A stretch of DNA of 64,000 nucleotides from Actinomycetospora lutea (GCF_028737205.1 NZ_JAQZAL010000001.1:124001-188000), one strand, 5' to 3'. Shown: positions 34,997 to 43,220, numbered from the stretch's first letter. Notes: generated from the sequence alone by a model not told the origin. A program made the numbers and translations.

Positions 34997-35644
34997 GTGA
35001 CCCAGGGTGACGAAGCGACGAGGACGGCGCGCGCGCCGCTCGGTCGACGCGCCGCGACGAAGGCCCGGACCCGCGAGGCCCTGCTCGACGCCGCGCGCCG
35101 CGTCTTCGCCGAGCGCGGGTACGGGCCGGCCTCCGTCGAGGAGATCGCCCGCACCGCCGGGGTCTCCGTCGGCTCGGTGTACGTGCACTTCGCCAGCAAG
35201 GAAGCCCTGTTCACCGCCCTCGTCGAGGCCCAGACCTCCGCGGACGTCTCGGCCATGGCCGCGGTCGTGCACGACGACCCCGACGAGACCTTCGCGGCGC
35301 TGGACCGCCTGGTCGGCGACATCGCCGACTCCCGCGAGGAGGCGCTGCTCGACGCCGAGATCTGGCTCTACGCGGTGCGCCATCCCGAGTTCGCCGACCG
35401 CCTCGCCGAGCACGAGGTCCGCTTGGCCCGCTTCGCGAACGAGCAGCTCTCCCACGACTGGGACGCCATGGACCCCGCCGTGCGCGCCGCGGTCCGCGAC
35501 GACGAGTTCGTCATCGCCGCGGCCGCGTTCTTCCACGGGCTGATCCGGCTGCGGCGCGTGCTCGGCGAGGAGGCCGTGCCGACCGACCTCTACAGCCGGG
35601 TGCTCAAGCTCCTGCTGCGCCTGCCCGACCGGTCGGCGACCTAG
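34997..35644 (+). CDS. TetR-family transcriptional repressor
   Basis: This 215-residue protein has an N-terminal TetR helix-turn-helix (TREALLDAARRVFAERGYGPASVEEIARTAGVSVGSVYVHFASKEALF) and an all-helical ligand-binding C-terminal domain. The effector is unknown. It is divergent from the helicase gene and overlaps the end of the convergent hydrolase gene by four bases. A GTG start fits the beginning of the basic arm (GRRAATKAR). It probably autoregulates from the 111-base intergenic region; no clear operator was recognised there. Confidence 0.9.
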   Translation: MTQGDEATRTARAPLGRRAATKARTREALLDAARRVFAERGYGPASVEEIARTAGVSVGSVYVHFASKEALFTALVEAQTSADVSAMAAVVHDDPDETFAALDRLVGDIADSREEALLDAEIWLYAVRHPEFADRLAEHEVRLARFANEQLSHDWDAMDPAVRAAVRDDEFVIAAAAFFHGLIRLRRVLGEEAVPTDLYSRVLKLLLRLPDRSAT

Positions 35645-36468
35645 CCCGGCAGCACCGCGCGCAGCGCCGGCAGGAAGGCCGCCGGGTCGCCGGCGAAGCC
35701 GACGTGGTCGCCGGGGAAGAGCGTCGGTTCGAGGCCCAGCGCGACGGCCAGCGCCCGCGAGGTCCGGTCGCACAGCTGCCCCGCCGAGTCCTCCCCGATG
35801 CCGACCACGATCCGCGGGCGGCCGGCGCGCAGGAGCGCGACGTCCGGGCGGAAGTGCGTCGTCGGGCGCAGGAGGTGCGCGTTCTGGTAGTCACCGTCCG
35901 CCCGGGCCGCCGCGTCCGGCGCGCTCCCGAACACCATCTGGAACACCTCCTCGGGCATGGGGATGTCCGCGTTGTCGAGGAAGGCACGCCACGAGCCGAC
36001 GTGGTCGCCGGCGAACCACCGCTCGATCACCACCTCGCCGCCGGCGTGGCGCTCGTCGCGGTCGGGCAGCAGCTCGACCAGGGGCGGCTCGTGGGCGACG
36101 ACCGTGTCGACGAGGCCGGGGTGCTCCTGGGCGACCGCGAGCGCGGTGACCGCGCCGCCGCTGGACCCGAGCAGGGTGACCGGCCCGTCGTGGTCGACGT
36201 GGCGGATCAGGCGGGCGACGTCGTCGGCGCGCGTCGACAGCGTCGGCGACGCGTCCGGGTCGTCCACCGGGCTGCGGCCGATGCCGCGGGGGTCGGTGGT
36301 GAGCACGGTGTGGTCGGCGGCGAGCAGGTCGGCCAGGCCGGCGAACGCGTCGGCGGCCATCGGCGTGCCGAGCAGGACGACCAGCGGGCCGGCGCCGCGG
36401 ACCTCGTGGTGCAGGCGGGCACCGGGCACGGCGAGCACGTCGGTGACGGGGGTGGCGGGGACGGTCAC
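35641..36468 (-). CDS. Alpha/beta hydrolase
   Basis: This 275-residue hydrolase has LVVLLGTPMAADAF (oxyanion region), TTDPRGIGRSP, and the nucleophile elbow LLGSSGGAVTAL near residue 100. The late GDHVGFAGDP segment supplies the likely catalytic histidine. The elbow is G-S-S-G-G, allowed in the family. A GTG start giving VTVPATPVTDVLAVPGARLHH is supported by CGGAGG seven bases upstream; longer in-frame extensions are low-complexity. The substrate is unknown. Confidence 0.83.
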   Translation of the reverse strand: MTVPATPVTDVLAVPGARLHHEVRGAGPLVVLLGTPMAADAFAGLADLLAADHTVLTTDPRGIGRSPVDDPDASPTLSTRADDVARLIRHVDHDGPVTLLGSSGGAVTALAVAQEHPGLVDTVVAHEPPLVELLPDRDERHAGGEVVIERWFAGDHVGSWRAFLDNADIPMPEEVFQMVFGSAPDAAARADGDYQNAHLLRPTTHFRPDVALLRAGRPRIVVGIGEDSAGQLCDRTSRALAVALGLEPTLFPGDHVGFAGDPAAFLPALRAVLPG

Positions 36469-36562
36469 GGGAGCCTCCGGTCGTGGGGTGTCACCGGTGG
36501 GACGGCCGGGCGCGGCGGAACTCATCGGTGGCGCGGGGAGGAATCCGGGGTACTGCCCGGCC

Positions 36563-36952
36563 GTGTCCACGAAGCGCTCGCGCCCCCTGACCTGGATCCC
36601 CCGCCTGCTCGGCGTCGCCACCGCCGGCTACAGCGTGGCGATCATCGCCGATCCCTCGCTCTTCGCCCGGCCGACCGGCTTGCAGGCCGACGGGGCGCCG
36701 CTGCCGACGGCGACGGCGATCGGGGTGCGGGCGCTGGGCGGGCGGGACCTGGCCTCCGGGCTCGCGATGGCCCTCGCGCCCGCCGGGAAGGCGCTGCGGA
36801 CCGCGATCGCCGTGCGGGTCGGCGCCGACGTCGCCGACCTCGCGGTGCTGGGGACCTCGCTGCCGGACCGGTCGTACCGCGCGAAGGCGGCCGGCGTCGC
36901 CGCGGCGTGGGGCACGCTCTGCGGTCTGAGCTACCTCGCGGCCGGCGACTGA
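36563..36952 (+). CDS. Small hydrophobic (membrane-associated) protein of unknown function
   Basis: A 129-residue protein starting VSTKRSRPLTWIPRLLGVATAGYSVAIIADP. It has several weakly hydrophobic helices (ATAIGVRALGGRDLASGLAMALAP, VGADVADLAVLGTSL, AAGVAAAWGTLCGLSYLAAG), suggesting three or four short membrane segments. The layout is like small actinobacterial membrane proteins annotated only as hypothetical. It is divergent from the hydrolase gene and overlaps the end of the next convergent gene by 22 bases. No function can be assigned. Confidence 0.65.
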   Translation: MSTKRSRPLTWIPRLLGVATAGYSVAIIADPSLFARPTGLQADGAPLPTATAIGVRALGGRDLASGLAMALAPAGKALRTAIAVRVGADVADLAVLGTSLPDRSYRAKAAGVAAAWGTLCGLSYLAAGD

Positions 36953-37161
36953 TCGGCCGTCACCTCGGCGGCGCGCAGGTGGTAGACACCGGCCCCCGGG
37001 GTGAGCGGGTGCAGGTCGTAGACGTGCACGACCTTCGGGCCGTCGTGGAGGTGGGTGTGGGTGACCACCGGGAGGGGCGCGCCGTGACGCGCCTCGCGGA
37101 CCTCGACCCGCCCGTCGAGCGGCCCGCCCACGTAGAGCAGGACGGCGTCCTCGTCGGTCAT
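36931..37161 (-). CDS. Small protein of unknown function (76 aa)
   Basis: This 76-residue protein starts MTDEDAVLLYVGGPLDGRVEV after a GAGGAGG ribosome-binding site, which makes it likely to be real. The LYVGGPLDGR opening and the terminal VYHLRAAEV strand recall small phage/actinobacterial proteins of unknown role, but I cannot name a family. It is rich in His and Val, with no membrane segment. It is divergent from the methyltransferase gene. Confidence 0.65.
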   Translation of the reverse strand: MTDEDAVLLYVGGPLDGRVEVREARHGAPLPVVTHTHLHDGPKVVHVYDLHPLTPGAGVYHLRAAEVTADQSPAAR

Positions 37162-37259
37162 GGCGGCCTCCTCGGATCGCTCGCCGGTGGACGGACGGTA
37201 CGTCGGGACCAGCGTAGGGATCGACCCGCTCCGGCGCTGCATCTCTTCGGAGGCAAGCG

Positions 37260-37943
37260 GTGACGATCGGTGACGGTGGCAGTGACGGTGGCAGTGACGG
37301 TGGCAGTGACGGTGGCAGTGAGGACGGCAGCCACGGCGTGCGCGACTGGACCGCGCCCGGCACCGCGCCGCTCGTCCCCGAGATCACGCTCCTGCTGGCC
37401 GACGACATCCACCGCACCTGGTCGGCCCTCGACGAGGAGGCCCCGCCGTTCTGGGCGTTCGCGTGGGTCGGCGGGCAGGCGCTCGCCCGGCACGTCCTCG
37501 ACCACCCCGAGCTGGTGCGCGGCCGGCGCGTGCTCGACCTCGCGTCCGGCTCGGGGCTGGTCGCCATCGCCGCCGCCCGGGCCGGCGCCGCCGCGGTGAT
37601 CGCGTCGGACACCGACGCGCGCTCCCGCGCCGCGATCTCGCTCAACGCCGCGGACAACGACGTCGAGATCGCGGTGGTCGGCGACGTCCTCGACGCCGAC
37701 GAGGAGCTCGACGTCGACGTCGTGCTCGCCGGCGACGTGTTCTACGAGCAGCCGATGGCCCGGCACGTGGAACGGTTCTGCGACGAGGCGAGCGCGGCCG
37801 GCGTCGACGTCGTCGTCGGCGATCCCGGCCGCGAGTACCTGCCGCGCCGCCGCGTCACGGCCCTCGGGAGCTACGAGGTCACCGGCACCGCCGACCTCGA
37901 GGGCGGGGCGACGACCACCACCACGGTCTACCGGTTCACCTGA
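37260..37943 (+). CDS. Class I SAM-dependent methyltransferase (PrmA/ETF-lysine-like) with Gly-Ser-Asp repeat leader
   Basis: This 227-residue protein has a methyltransferase core: VLDLASGSGLVAIAAARAGA binds S-adenosylmethionine, AVIASDTDARS is the acidic loop, and LAGDVFYEQP is motif IV. The pattern is closest to small protein-lysine methyltransferases of the PrmA/METTL20 type, but the target is not known. The first 22 residues are an in-frame GGSD repeat made by a 12-base tandem repeat and are probably a flexible tail. The GTG start follows CGGAGG at suitable spacing. The enzyme core itself begins near residue 30. Confidence 0.83.
   Translation: MTIGDGGSDGGSDGGSDGGSEDGSHGVRDWTAPGTAPLVPEITLLLADDIHRTWSALDEEAPPFWAFAWVGGQALARHVLDHPELVRGRRVLDLASGSGLVAIAAARAGAAAVIASDTDARSRAAISLNAADNDVEIAVVGDVLDADEELDVDVVLAGDVFYEQPMARHVERFCDEASAAGVDVVVGDPGREYLPRRRVTALGSYEVTGTADLEGGATTTTTVYRFT
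37275..37320 (+). repeat. 12-base tandem repeat in the methyltransferase leader
   Basis: The unit GGTGGCAGTGAC occurs three times perfectly and a fourth time for ten bases. The unit is a multiple of three, so copy-number change keeps the frame and only alters the length of the Gly-Gly-Ser-Asp tail. Confidence 0.9.
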
Positions 37944-38004
37944 CACTGCTCCGACTGATAGAACCGTCACCTCTGACGGTTACCAGGCGAGGTCGGGAGG
38001 CGCG

Positions 38005-38979
38005 GTGCGCGCGGTGCAGGTCGTCCGGCTGGACGGGCCGGAGGCGGTCGAGGTCAACGAGGTGGAGGAGCCGGCGGCCGGGCCCGACCAGGTCCTCATC
38101 GACGTCGAGGCGGCCGGCGTCGTCTTCCCCGATCTGCTGCTCACGCGCGGCCAGTACCAGATGCGCCCCGAGCTGCCGTTCCTGCTGGGCAGCGAGGTCG
38201 CGGGCACCGTGCGCGAGGCCCCCGACGGCTCGGGCTTCGCCGCGGGCGACCGGGTGGCCGCGCTGCCGGTGCTCGGCGGCTTCGCGACCACGGTCGCGGC
38301 GTCGACCGAGACCGTGTTCCCGCTGCCCGACGGGGTGTCGGCGGACGTCGGGGCGTGCCTGCCGATGAACTACCTCACCGCGCACTTCGTGCTCGAGACC
38401 CGCGCGCACCTGGCGGCGGGGGAGACCGTGCTGGTGCACGGCGCGGCCGGCGGCGTCGGCGTCGCCTGCATCCAGTTCGCGAAGGCCCGCGGGGCGACGG
38501 TGATCGCCGTGGTGTCCTCGGAGGCCAAGGGCGAGGTGGCCACGGCCGCGGGCGCGGACCACTGGCTGCCCGTCGAGGGGTTCAAGGACGCCGCCAAGGA
38601 GCTGACCGGCGGGCGGGGCGTCGACGTCGTGGTCGACCCGGTCGGCGGCGACCGCTTCACCGACTCGCTGCGCAGCCTCGGCGACGACGGCCGGCTCGCG
38701 GTCGTCGGCTTCACCGCGGGCGAGATCCCCACGGTCAAGGTCAACCGCCTGCTGCTCAACAACACCTCGGTCGTCGGCGCGGGCTGGGGCGCCTACGCCT
38801 CGAAGCGCCCGGGCTTCATGCGCCGCCAGTGGGACGCGATCCGCGACGACGTCGCGAGCGGGCGGCTCGCCCCGCCGATCAGCGCGACCTACCCGCTCGC
38901 GCAGGCCGGGGCGGCGATCGCCGAGCTGGCCGAGCGGCGCGTCACTGGCAAGGTCGTCATCCACCCCGGGGAGCACTGA
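38005..38979 (+). CDS. NADPH:quinone oxidoreductase-like (MDR family) protein
   Basis: This 324-residue enzyme is a zinc-free medium-chain dehydrogenase/reductase of the quinone-oxidoreductase type. It has the N-terminal GroES-like domain (FLLGSEVAGTVREAPDGSGF, AAGDRVAAL) and a Rossmann domain with VLVHGAAGGVGVACIQFAKARGA. The C-terminal VTGKVVIHP is typical. Zinc-ligand cysteines are absent, as expected. GGGAGG precedes the GTG. The next gene starts immediately at its stop, so the two form an operon. The substrate is uncertain. Confidence 0.9.
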   Translation: MRAVQVVRLDGPEAVEVNEVEEPAAGPDQVLIDVEAAGVVFPDLLLTRGQYQMRPELPFLLGSEVAGTVREAPDGSGFAAGDRVAALPVLGGFATTVAASTETVFPLPDGVSADVGACLPMNYLTAHFVLETRAHLAAGETVLVHGAAGGVGVACIQFAKARGATVIAVVSSEAKGEVATAAGADHWLPVEGFKDAAKELTGGRGVDVVVDPVGGDRFTDSLRSLGDDGRLAVVGFTAGEIPTVKVNRLLLNNTSVVGAGWGAYASKRPGFMRRQWDAIRDDVASGRLAPPISATYPLAQAGAAIAELAERRVTGKVVIHPGEH

Positions 38980-39771
38980 GTGGACCTCGCGCACACGCGC
39001 ACCGGGGCGGGCGAGCCGGTCCTGCTCCTGCACGGGATCACCCACCGCCGCCAGGGCTGGGACCTCGTCGCGCCGCTGCTCGCGCGGGAGCGCGAGGTGT
39101 GGGCCGTCGACCTGCCCGACCACGGCGAGTCGCCCGACCTCCCGCCCGGGTACACCGGCGACATCGGCCCCCTCGCCGATGCCGTCGAGGCGTTCTGCCG
39201 CGCCCAGGGCCTCGAGCGCCCGCACGTGGTCGGCAACTCGCTCGGCGGGCTCGTCGCCCTCGAGCTCGCCGCGCGCGGGACGGTGCGCTCGGCGACGGCG
39301 CTCTCGCCCGCGGGGTTCTGGTCGCGCACCGGGCGCCTCTGGGCCCGCGGGGTGCTCGGCGGCGCGCACGCGCTGCTCGCGCCGATCCCGTCGGCGCGGC
39401 TGCGGCAGCTGCTCGCCACCCCGGTCCTGCGCACCGCGCTGCTCGGGCTGCTGCTCGCGCACCCCTCACGGATGGATCCCGACCAGATCACCGCCGACCT
39501 GCAGGGGCTGAGCCACCCGCGCTCGTCGTTCCGCACGATGCTCGCCCACCTCGACACGTGGACGATCCCGGCCCGTGCCACGGTGCCCACGACCGTCGGC
39601 TGGGGCGCCCGCGACCTCCTGCTGCCCCGCGGGCAGTCCAAGCGCCTGCGCCGCGCCCTGCCCGACGCCGCGGTCTACGTGCTGCCGGGCTGCGGGCACG
39701 TGCCCATGGGTGACGACCCCGCCCTCGTCGCCGACCTCGTGCTCGCCGCGACCCGCCCGCGGCCGGCCTGA
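38980..39771 (+). CDS. Alpha/beta hydrolase
   Basis: This 263-residue protein has VLLLHGITHRRQGWDLV (oxyanion hole), AVDLPDHGESPDL, the nucleophile elbow HVVGNSLGGLVALELA (Ser near residue 88) and LPGCGHVPMGDDP with the catalytic histidine. It lacks a signal peptide. Its GTG start directly follows the TGA of the oxidoreductase gene, indicating translational coupling and perhaps a common catabolic route; the substrate is not evident. Confidence 0.88.
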   Translation: MDLAHTRTGAGEPVLLLHGITHRRQGWDLVAPLLAREREVWAVDLPDHGESPDLPPGYTGDIGPLADAVEAFCRAQGLERPHVVGNSLGGLVALELAARGTVRSATALSPAGFWSRTGRLWARGVLGGAHALLAPIPSARLRQLLATPVLRTALLGLLLAHPSRMDPDQITADLQGLSHPRSSFRTMLAHLDTWTIPARATVPTTVGWGARDLLLPRGQSKRLRRALPDAAVYVLPGCGHVPMGDDPALVADLVLAATRPRPA

Positions 39772-39870
39772 TCGTGTGCCGACGCTCTCCCTGACGCGGG
39801 CCTGCCGGTTGCGGCGTCACCGACGGCGAGGTGTCAGCGGCGGGACCCATGGCCGTGCCAGCATGGGACC

Positions 39871-40044
39871 GTGGCCCACGAGAACGAGTGGTACTACTGC
39901 CTCAAGCACCATCGGGTGGAGCCCTGGGACGGCTGCCGCTCCGCCGACCGTCTCGGTCCCTATCCGGACGAGGAGACCGCCGAGCACGCGCTGGAGATCG
40001 CCCGGCAGCGCACCGAGGCGGCCGACAAGTACGACGAGAGCTAA
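39871..40044 (+). CDS. Small conserved actinobacterial protein (57 aa, SPOR-like annotation)
   Basis: This 57-residue protein, VAHENEWYYCLKHHRVEPWDG, contains two cysteines (YYCLKHH, DGCRSADRLGPYP) and a helical tail (AEHALEIARQRTEAAD). I recognise the WYYCLKHHRVE...DRLGPYPDEETAEHALE pattern from short actinobacterial proteins usually labelled SPOR-domain or hypothetical. Its function is not known. It starts at GTG and its stop overlaps the end of the convergent IclR gene by four bases. Confidence 0.75.
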   Translation: MAHENEWYYCLKHHRVEPWDGCRSADRLGPYPDEETAEHALEIARQRTEAADKYDES

Positions 40045-40829
40045 CGGAACCAGCGGCGGTGGGCCCGGCGCGCGACGTCGGTGACGTCGGCGACCAGGCC
40101 GTCGAGCTCGGCGCGGAAGCGGGCGGCGGGCAGCGAGACCGCGATCGCGGCACTCACCCGACCGCCGGGGTCCGCGATCGGCGCGCAGACGCAGCCGAAG
40201 CCCGGCGCGTACTCCTCGCGGTCGAGCGCGTAGCCGTCGCGGCGGACCCGCGCGAGCTCGGCGTCGTAGTCCGCCGGGGTCGTGATCGTCTCGGGCGTGT
40301 AGGCGGTCCAGCCGGGCGCCAGCCGCGCGCGGCGGTCGGGCGCGAAGGCGACCAGCACCTTGCTGACCGCGAGGGCGTGCGCCATCGACGGCGGGATGCG
40401 CGCGGGCAGCTCGGGGACGAGCCCGAGGCCCTGGTGCCCGCGCAGGTCGACGACGTCGAGGTGGTCGTCGTCGGCCCACTCGACGAGGTACGCCCACGCG
40501 CGGGTGCGTCGGTAGAGCTCGCTGACCGCCTCCGAGAGGACCTCGGGCAGCGCCCAGCGCAGCGCCGGGCGCTCGGTGCCGCCCCATGTGGGGCCGGGAC
40601 GCAGCCGGTACGCCCCCGCGTCGGTGCGCTCGGCGTGCCCGGAGTGCAGGAGCCCGGTCACGACGGGCAGGACCTCCGCGCTCGTGCGCCCGAGCTGGGC
40701 GCCGAGGGCGGCGAGGTCGACGCCCTCCGGTTGCGCGGCGAGCACCCGCAGGGCACGCAGCGTGCCCGGCGCAGCGGGCGCCGGCGCGTGGCGTTCGCCC
40801 GATCGAGGCAGCGGCAGGTCGATCGTCAC
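40041..40829 (-). CDS. IclR-family transcriptional regulator
   Basis: This 262-residue regulator has an N-terminal winged helix (LRALRVLAAQPEGVDLAALGAQLGRTSAEVLPVVTGLLHSGHAER) and a C-terminal effector domain with AWAYLVEWADDDHLDVVDLRG and the closing DREEYAPGFGCVCAPIADPGG, typical of IclR ligand-binding domains. The ligand and targets are unknown. No divergent partner gene lies close by; the neighbouring upstream gene is a small zinc-ribbon protein on the same strand. Confidence 0.88.
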   Translation of the reverse strand: MTIDLPLPRSGERHAPAPAAPGTLRALRVLAAQPEGVDLAALGAQLGRTSAEVLPVVTGLLHSGHAERTDAGAYRLRPGPTWGGTERPALRWALPEVLSEAVSELYRRTRAWAYLVEWADDDHLDVVDLRGHQGLGLVPELPARIPPSMAHALAVSKVLVAFAPDRRARLAPGWTAYTPETITTPADYDAELARVRRDGYALDREEYAPGFGCVCAPIADPGGRVSAAIAVSLPAARFRAELDGLVADVTDVARRAHRRWFR

Positions 40830-40904
40830 GAGACGTGATCCTCAGGAGCCGCTCGGCCCGCAGGGAACGGCTTTCCTCTGAGGATGGTCTGAGACGTCGC
40901 TCCG

Positions 40905-41063
40905 TCAGGAGGCCTCCAGGAGCTTGCCGCACGACGGGCAACGCGTCGGCGGGTCTTCGTCAGCGAGGCGCCCGCAGTCGTCGCAGACCCGGTGCATCCA
41001 GCACGCTGCATCGCCACCGGCGTCGTCGGGGAGCTCCGCGGAGGACCGGTCGGGAGACGTCAT
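40905..41063 (-). CDS. Small zinc-ribbon protein (52 aa)
   Basis: A 52-residue protein starting MTSPDRSSAELPDDAGGDAA. It carries two CxxC pairs, CDDCGRLADEDPPTRCPSCG, 13 residues apart, which should bind one zinc ion. A further cysteine lies upstream (AACWMHRVC). No other domain is present. It follows the TetR gene on the same strand by 32 bases, so it may be co-transcribed with it. Its role is unknown. Confidence 0.6.
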   Translation of the reverse strand: MTSPDRSSAELPDDAGGDAACWMHRVCDDCGRLADEDPPTRCPSCGKLLEAS

Positions 41064-41095
41064 CGGCCCATCGTCCCCCGGAGCGGTCGGGGTCG

Positions 41096-41749
41096 TCAGT
41101 GGTTGCTGCCCGGGGTGTCCACGAGCGTCGCGATCCAGAGGCGCGCGAGCCAGTCGGCGTAGTCCTCGTCCGACCAGCCCCGGCCCGCGACGAGGGAGCG
41201 CCACAGCGCGCCGTCCGTGGTGGCGTGGAGGACGTCGCGGCACGTCGCCTCCGGCACCGCCAGCTCCCCGGTGGCCGCGGCGGCGCGGGCGTGCGCGCCC
41301 ATCGACTCCAGGCGGACCCCGTCGATCTCGGCGAGGAACTCGCCCGCCGCCGGGTCGCCGCCGGCCGCGTGCTCGACGGCGAGGCGCAACCCGGCCGTGC
41401 GGCGCATGATCGCGGTGTTGACGCGCGCGAAGCGGATGAGCCGGGCACGGAGGTCGGGCTCGTCGAACACCGCGCGCAGCTCGGGGCGCTCGAGCAGGTG
41501 GACGTCGAGGTCGTCCCCACCCACGGCGAGGTCCCACGCGCGCCGCAGGAGCGTGAGCTTCGTGCGGAAGGCGGCATAGACCGTCTCCGGGGCCACTCCG
41601 GCCGCCGCCGCGACCTCGGCGACGGTCGTCGCGCCGTACCCCTGCGTCACGAACAGCTCGAGTGCGGCCTCGAGGATCCGGCGCCGGTTCTCCCGGGCCT
41701 GCTGGGTGCGACGGGTGGAGTCGTAGCGCCTCTTGACGCCGTCGGACAT
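41096..41749 (-). CDS. TetR-family transcriptional regulator
   Basis: This 217-residue protein has the TetR DNA-binding domain (RENRRRILEAALELFVTQGYGATTVAEVAAAAGVAPETVYAAFRTKLTLLRRAW) followed by a helical effector domain. The ATG giving MSDGVKRRYDSTRR was chosen because the basic arm begins there. It is divergent from a SnoaL-like gene across only 52 bases that contain two small palindromes, so it probably represses both that gene and itself. Confidence 0.9.
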   Translation of the reverse strand: MSDGVKRRYDSTRRTQQARENRRRILEAALELFVTQGYGATTVAEVAAAAGVAPETVYAAFRTKLTLLRRAWDLAVGGDDLDVHLLERPELRAVFDEPDLRARLIRFARVNTAIMRRTAGLRLAVEHAAGGDPAAGEFLAEIDGVRLESMGAHARAAAATGELAVPEATCRDVLHATTDGALWRSLVAGRGWSDEDYADWLARLWIATLVDTPGSNH

Positions 41750-41753
41750 TCGG

Positions 41754-41788
41754 ATACACCCTCTCCGTATTGAAAACAGTCGCACTGT
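41754..41788. promoter_or_regulatory. Divergent promoter region with two palindromes (candidate TetR operators)
   Basis: The 52-base gap between the TetR and SnoaL-like genes contains ATAC-N9-GTAT (41754-41770) and ACAGT-CGC-ACTGT (41776-41788). Either could be the binding site of the adjacent repressor, since both sit where they would cover both promoters. Confidence 0.45.
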
Positions 41789-41801
41789 ACCGGAGGTCGG
41801 G

Positions 41802-42218
41802 ATGACCGAGGTGGAGGAGTTCCTGGACGAGATGCTGCCGCGCCAGCTCGCGGCCGAGCACGCGCTCTGCGGGGGTGACGACGGTCCGCGCGCGCTGACG
41901 TGGTCGCAGCGCGACCCGGTGACGCTCTTCGGCGGCGCGGTGCTGCTCCGCCGGGGCTGGGGCGAGGTGAGCGCGGTCTTCCGCTGGCTCGCCGGTCGGC
42001 TCACCGAACTGCGCGCGTACGACTTCGAGCTCGTGGCCGCCGGCGCGAGCGGCGACCTCGCCTACACGGTCGGGTTCGAGCACAAGACGCTCGTCGCCGA
42101 CGGGGAGGAATCGACCTACACGCTCCGGGTCACGCACGTGTACCGGCGCGAGGACGGGCAGTGGCGCATCGTGCACCGCCACGGAGATCGGCCGCCGGCC
42201 GACGTCGTGCCGCGCTGA
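41802..42218 (+). CDS. SnoaL/NTF2-like (DUF4440-type) protein
   Basis: This 138-residue protein shows the NTF2-like fold: an N-terminal helix (EVEEFLDEMLPRQLAAEHAL), GWGEVSAVFRWLAGRL, and a beta-rich end (STYTLRVTHVYRREDGQWRIVHRHGD), which is the DUF4440/SnoaL signature. Such proteins handle small ligands, and the reaction cannot be named. The ATG follows CGGAGG. It is divergent from the TetR gene that probably controls it. Confidence 0.83.
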   Translation: MTEVEEFLDEMLPRQLAAEHALCGGDDGPRALTWSQRDPVTLFGGAVLLRRGWGEVSAVFRWLAGRLTELRAYDFELVAAGASGDLAYTVGFEHKTLVADGEESTYTLRVTHVYRREDGQWRIVHRHGDRPPADVVPR

Positions 42219-42227
42219 GAACGACGA

Positions 42228-42270
42228 AAGCCCTGGTCTCGACCCGTCTCCGGGTGTCGACCAGGGCTTC
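42228..42270. terminator. Rho-independent terminator for the tRNA cluster
   Basis: A long hairpin: AAGCCCTGGTC pairs with GACCAGGGCTT, with a partly paired inner arm. On the minus strand it lies directly after tRNA-Val and is followed by a short T-run, so it should end the tRNA transcript. It may also stop the SnoaL-like gene transcript arriving from the other side. Confidence 0.75.
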
Positions 42271-42275
42271 CTGGG

Positions 42276-42347
<72 letters not shown>

Positions 42348-42348
42348 G

Positions 42349-42420
42349 AGGCGCAGGCGGGAATCGAACCCGCGTACAGGGCTTTGCAGGCCCTTGCCTA
42401 AGCCACTCGGCCACTGCGCC
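42349..42420 (-). tRNA. tRNA-Cys(GCA)
   Basis: A 72-base cloverleaf with acceptor GGCGCAG/CTGCGCC, anticodon loop CTGCAAA giving GCA, T-arm GGGTTCGATTCCC and discriminator U, which is typical of cysteine tRNAs. It is the middle gene of the Gly-Cys-Val cluster. Confidence 0.96.
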
Positions 42421-42474
42421 ACGCTTCCGGAGGTCTTCCGGCTCACCGTGGAGAAGTAGGCGAACGGCCTCCCG

Positions 42475-42547
42475 AGCGGACGACGGGACTCGAACCCGCG
42501 ACCCTCACCTTGGCAAGGTGATGCGCTACCAACTGCGCTACGTCCGC
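42475..42547 (-). tRNA. tRNA-Gly(GCC)
   Basis: A 73-base cloverleaf with acceptor GCGGACG/CGTCCGC, anticodon loop TTGGCAA giving GCC, and T-arm GGGTTCGAGTCCC. It is the first gene of the three-tRNA transcript. Confidence 0.96.
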
Positions 42548-42652
42548 GTGTGGCCGGCGGGTTTCGGAGGTCCTGCTCGTCCCGATCCCGCCGTTGCCGA
42601 CGAAGAGAACAGTACTGCATCGTGCGCCCCCCGCGTTCCCCGGGGGGGCGTG

Positions 42653-43078
42653 TCAGCTCGGGTCGCTCGACAGCAGCAGGCCGAGCGCGTGCTCCAGGTC
42701 CAGCCAGTCGTCCTCGCAGCCGGGCGCGACGATCTCGTGCGTGCGGGTCAGGAACTCCGACACCTCGCGGCTCGCGGCGCGGAAGGTGGCGTGTCCCGAG
42801 GGGGAGCTGAGCTCGATCTCGACCGACTCGGCGTCGCCGTCGGCGGGACGGATGCGGACGTCGCCGGCGCCGGCCGCACCGAGGAGCCCGTCGGTGAGGA
42901 GGTCGCGGGAGAAGACCCACTCGACCCATCCGGCGCGACCGGTGCGGAACGCCGCCTGCACGGCGTACGGGTCGCGCGTGTCGTACCGCATCTCGACCTG
43001 GACGGGCACGGGCGGGTTCGGCGGGCCGACGAGGTCGAAGACCGCCGTGGAGCGGATCGTCGTGTGATCGTTGAGCAT
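42653..43078 (-). CDS. SsgA-family sporulation/cell-division regulator
   Basis: This 141-residue protein matches the SsgA-like proteins, which help place FtsZ and control septation and sporulation in mycelial actinobacteria. The diagnostic run is VQVEMRYDTRDPYAVQAAF, followed by GWVEWVFSRDLLTDGLLG and the C-terminal DLEHALGLLLSS. It is cytoplasmic and normal in length. The ATG start is at the family's usual position. It is divergent from a sigma-factor gene. Confidence 0.93.
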   Translation of the reverse strand: MLNDHTTIRSTAVFDLVGPPNPPVPVQVEMRYDTRDPYAVQAAFRTGRAGWVEWVFSRDLLTDGLLGAAGAGDVRIRPADGDAESVEIELSSPSGHATFRAASREVSEFLTRTHEIVAPGCEDDWLDLEHALGLLLSSDPS

Positions 43079-43199
43079 GAGGCTGCCTTTCGCACGCTGC
43101 TGTCGTCGGGGGAAACGACTGGCGGACGACCCTGTGACGCCGGTTCACCCGGCTCACGCACGCATCACACCGGACGGGCACTCGGATGAGCGCTTACCC

Positions 43200-43220
43200 G
43201 GTTCGGTTCCGTAACGAACC
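43200..43220. promoter_or_regulatory. Inverted repeat in the ssgA-like/sigma intergenic region
   Basis: GGTTCG-N9-CGAACC, a perfect six-base inverted repeat roughly midway in the 235-base divergent gap. Its size and spacing suit a dimeric regulator. The binding protein is unknown. Confidence 0.4.

Noticed and set aside
37260-37330. Tandem repeat considered as a CRISPR array
   Set aside because: The units are 12 bases, directly adjacent with no spacers, and encode part of a protein. No CRISPR array or cas gene was seen anywhere in the window.
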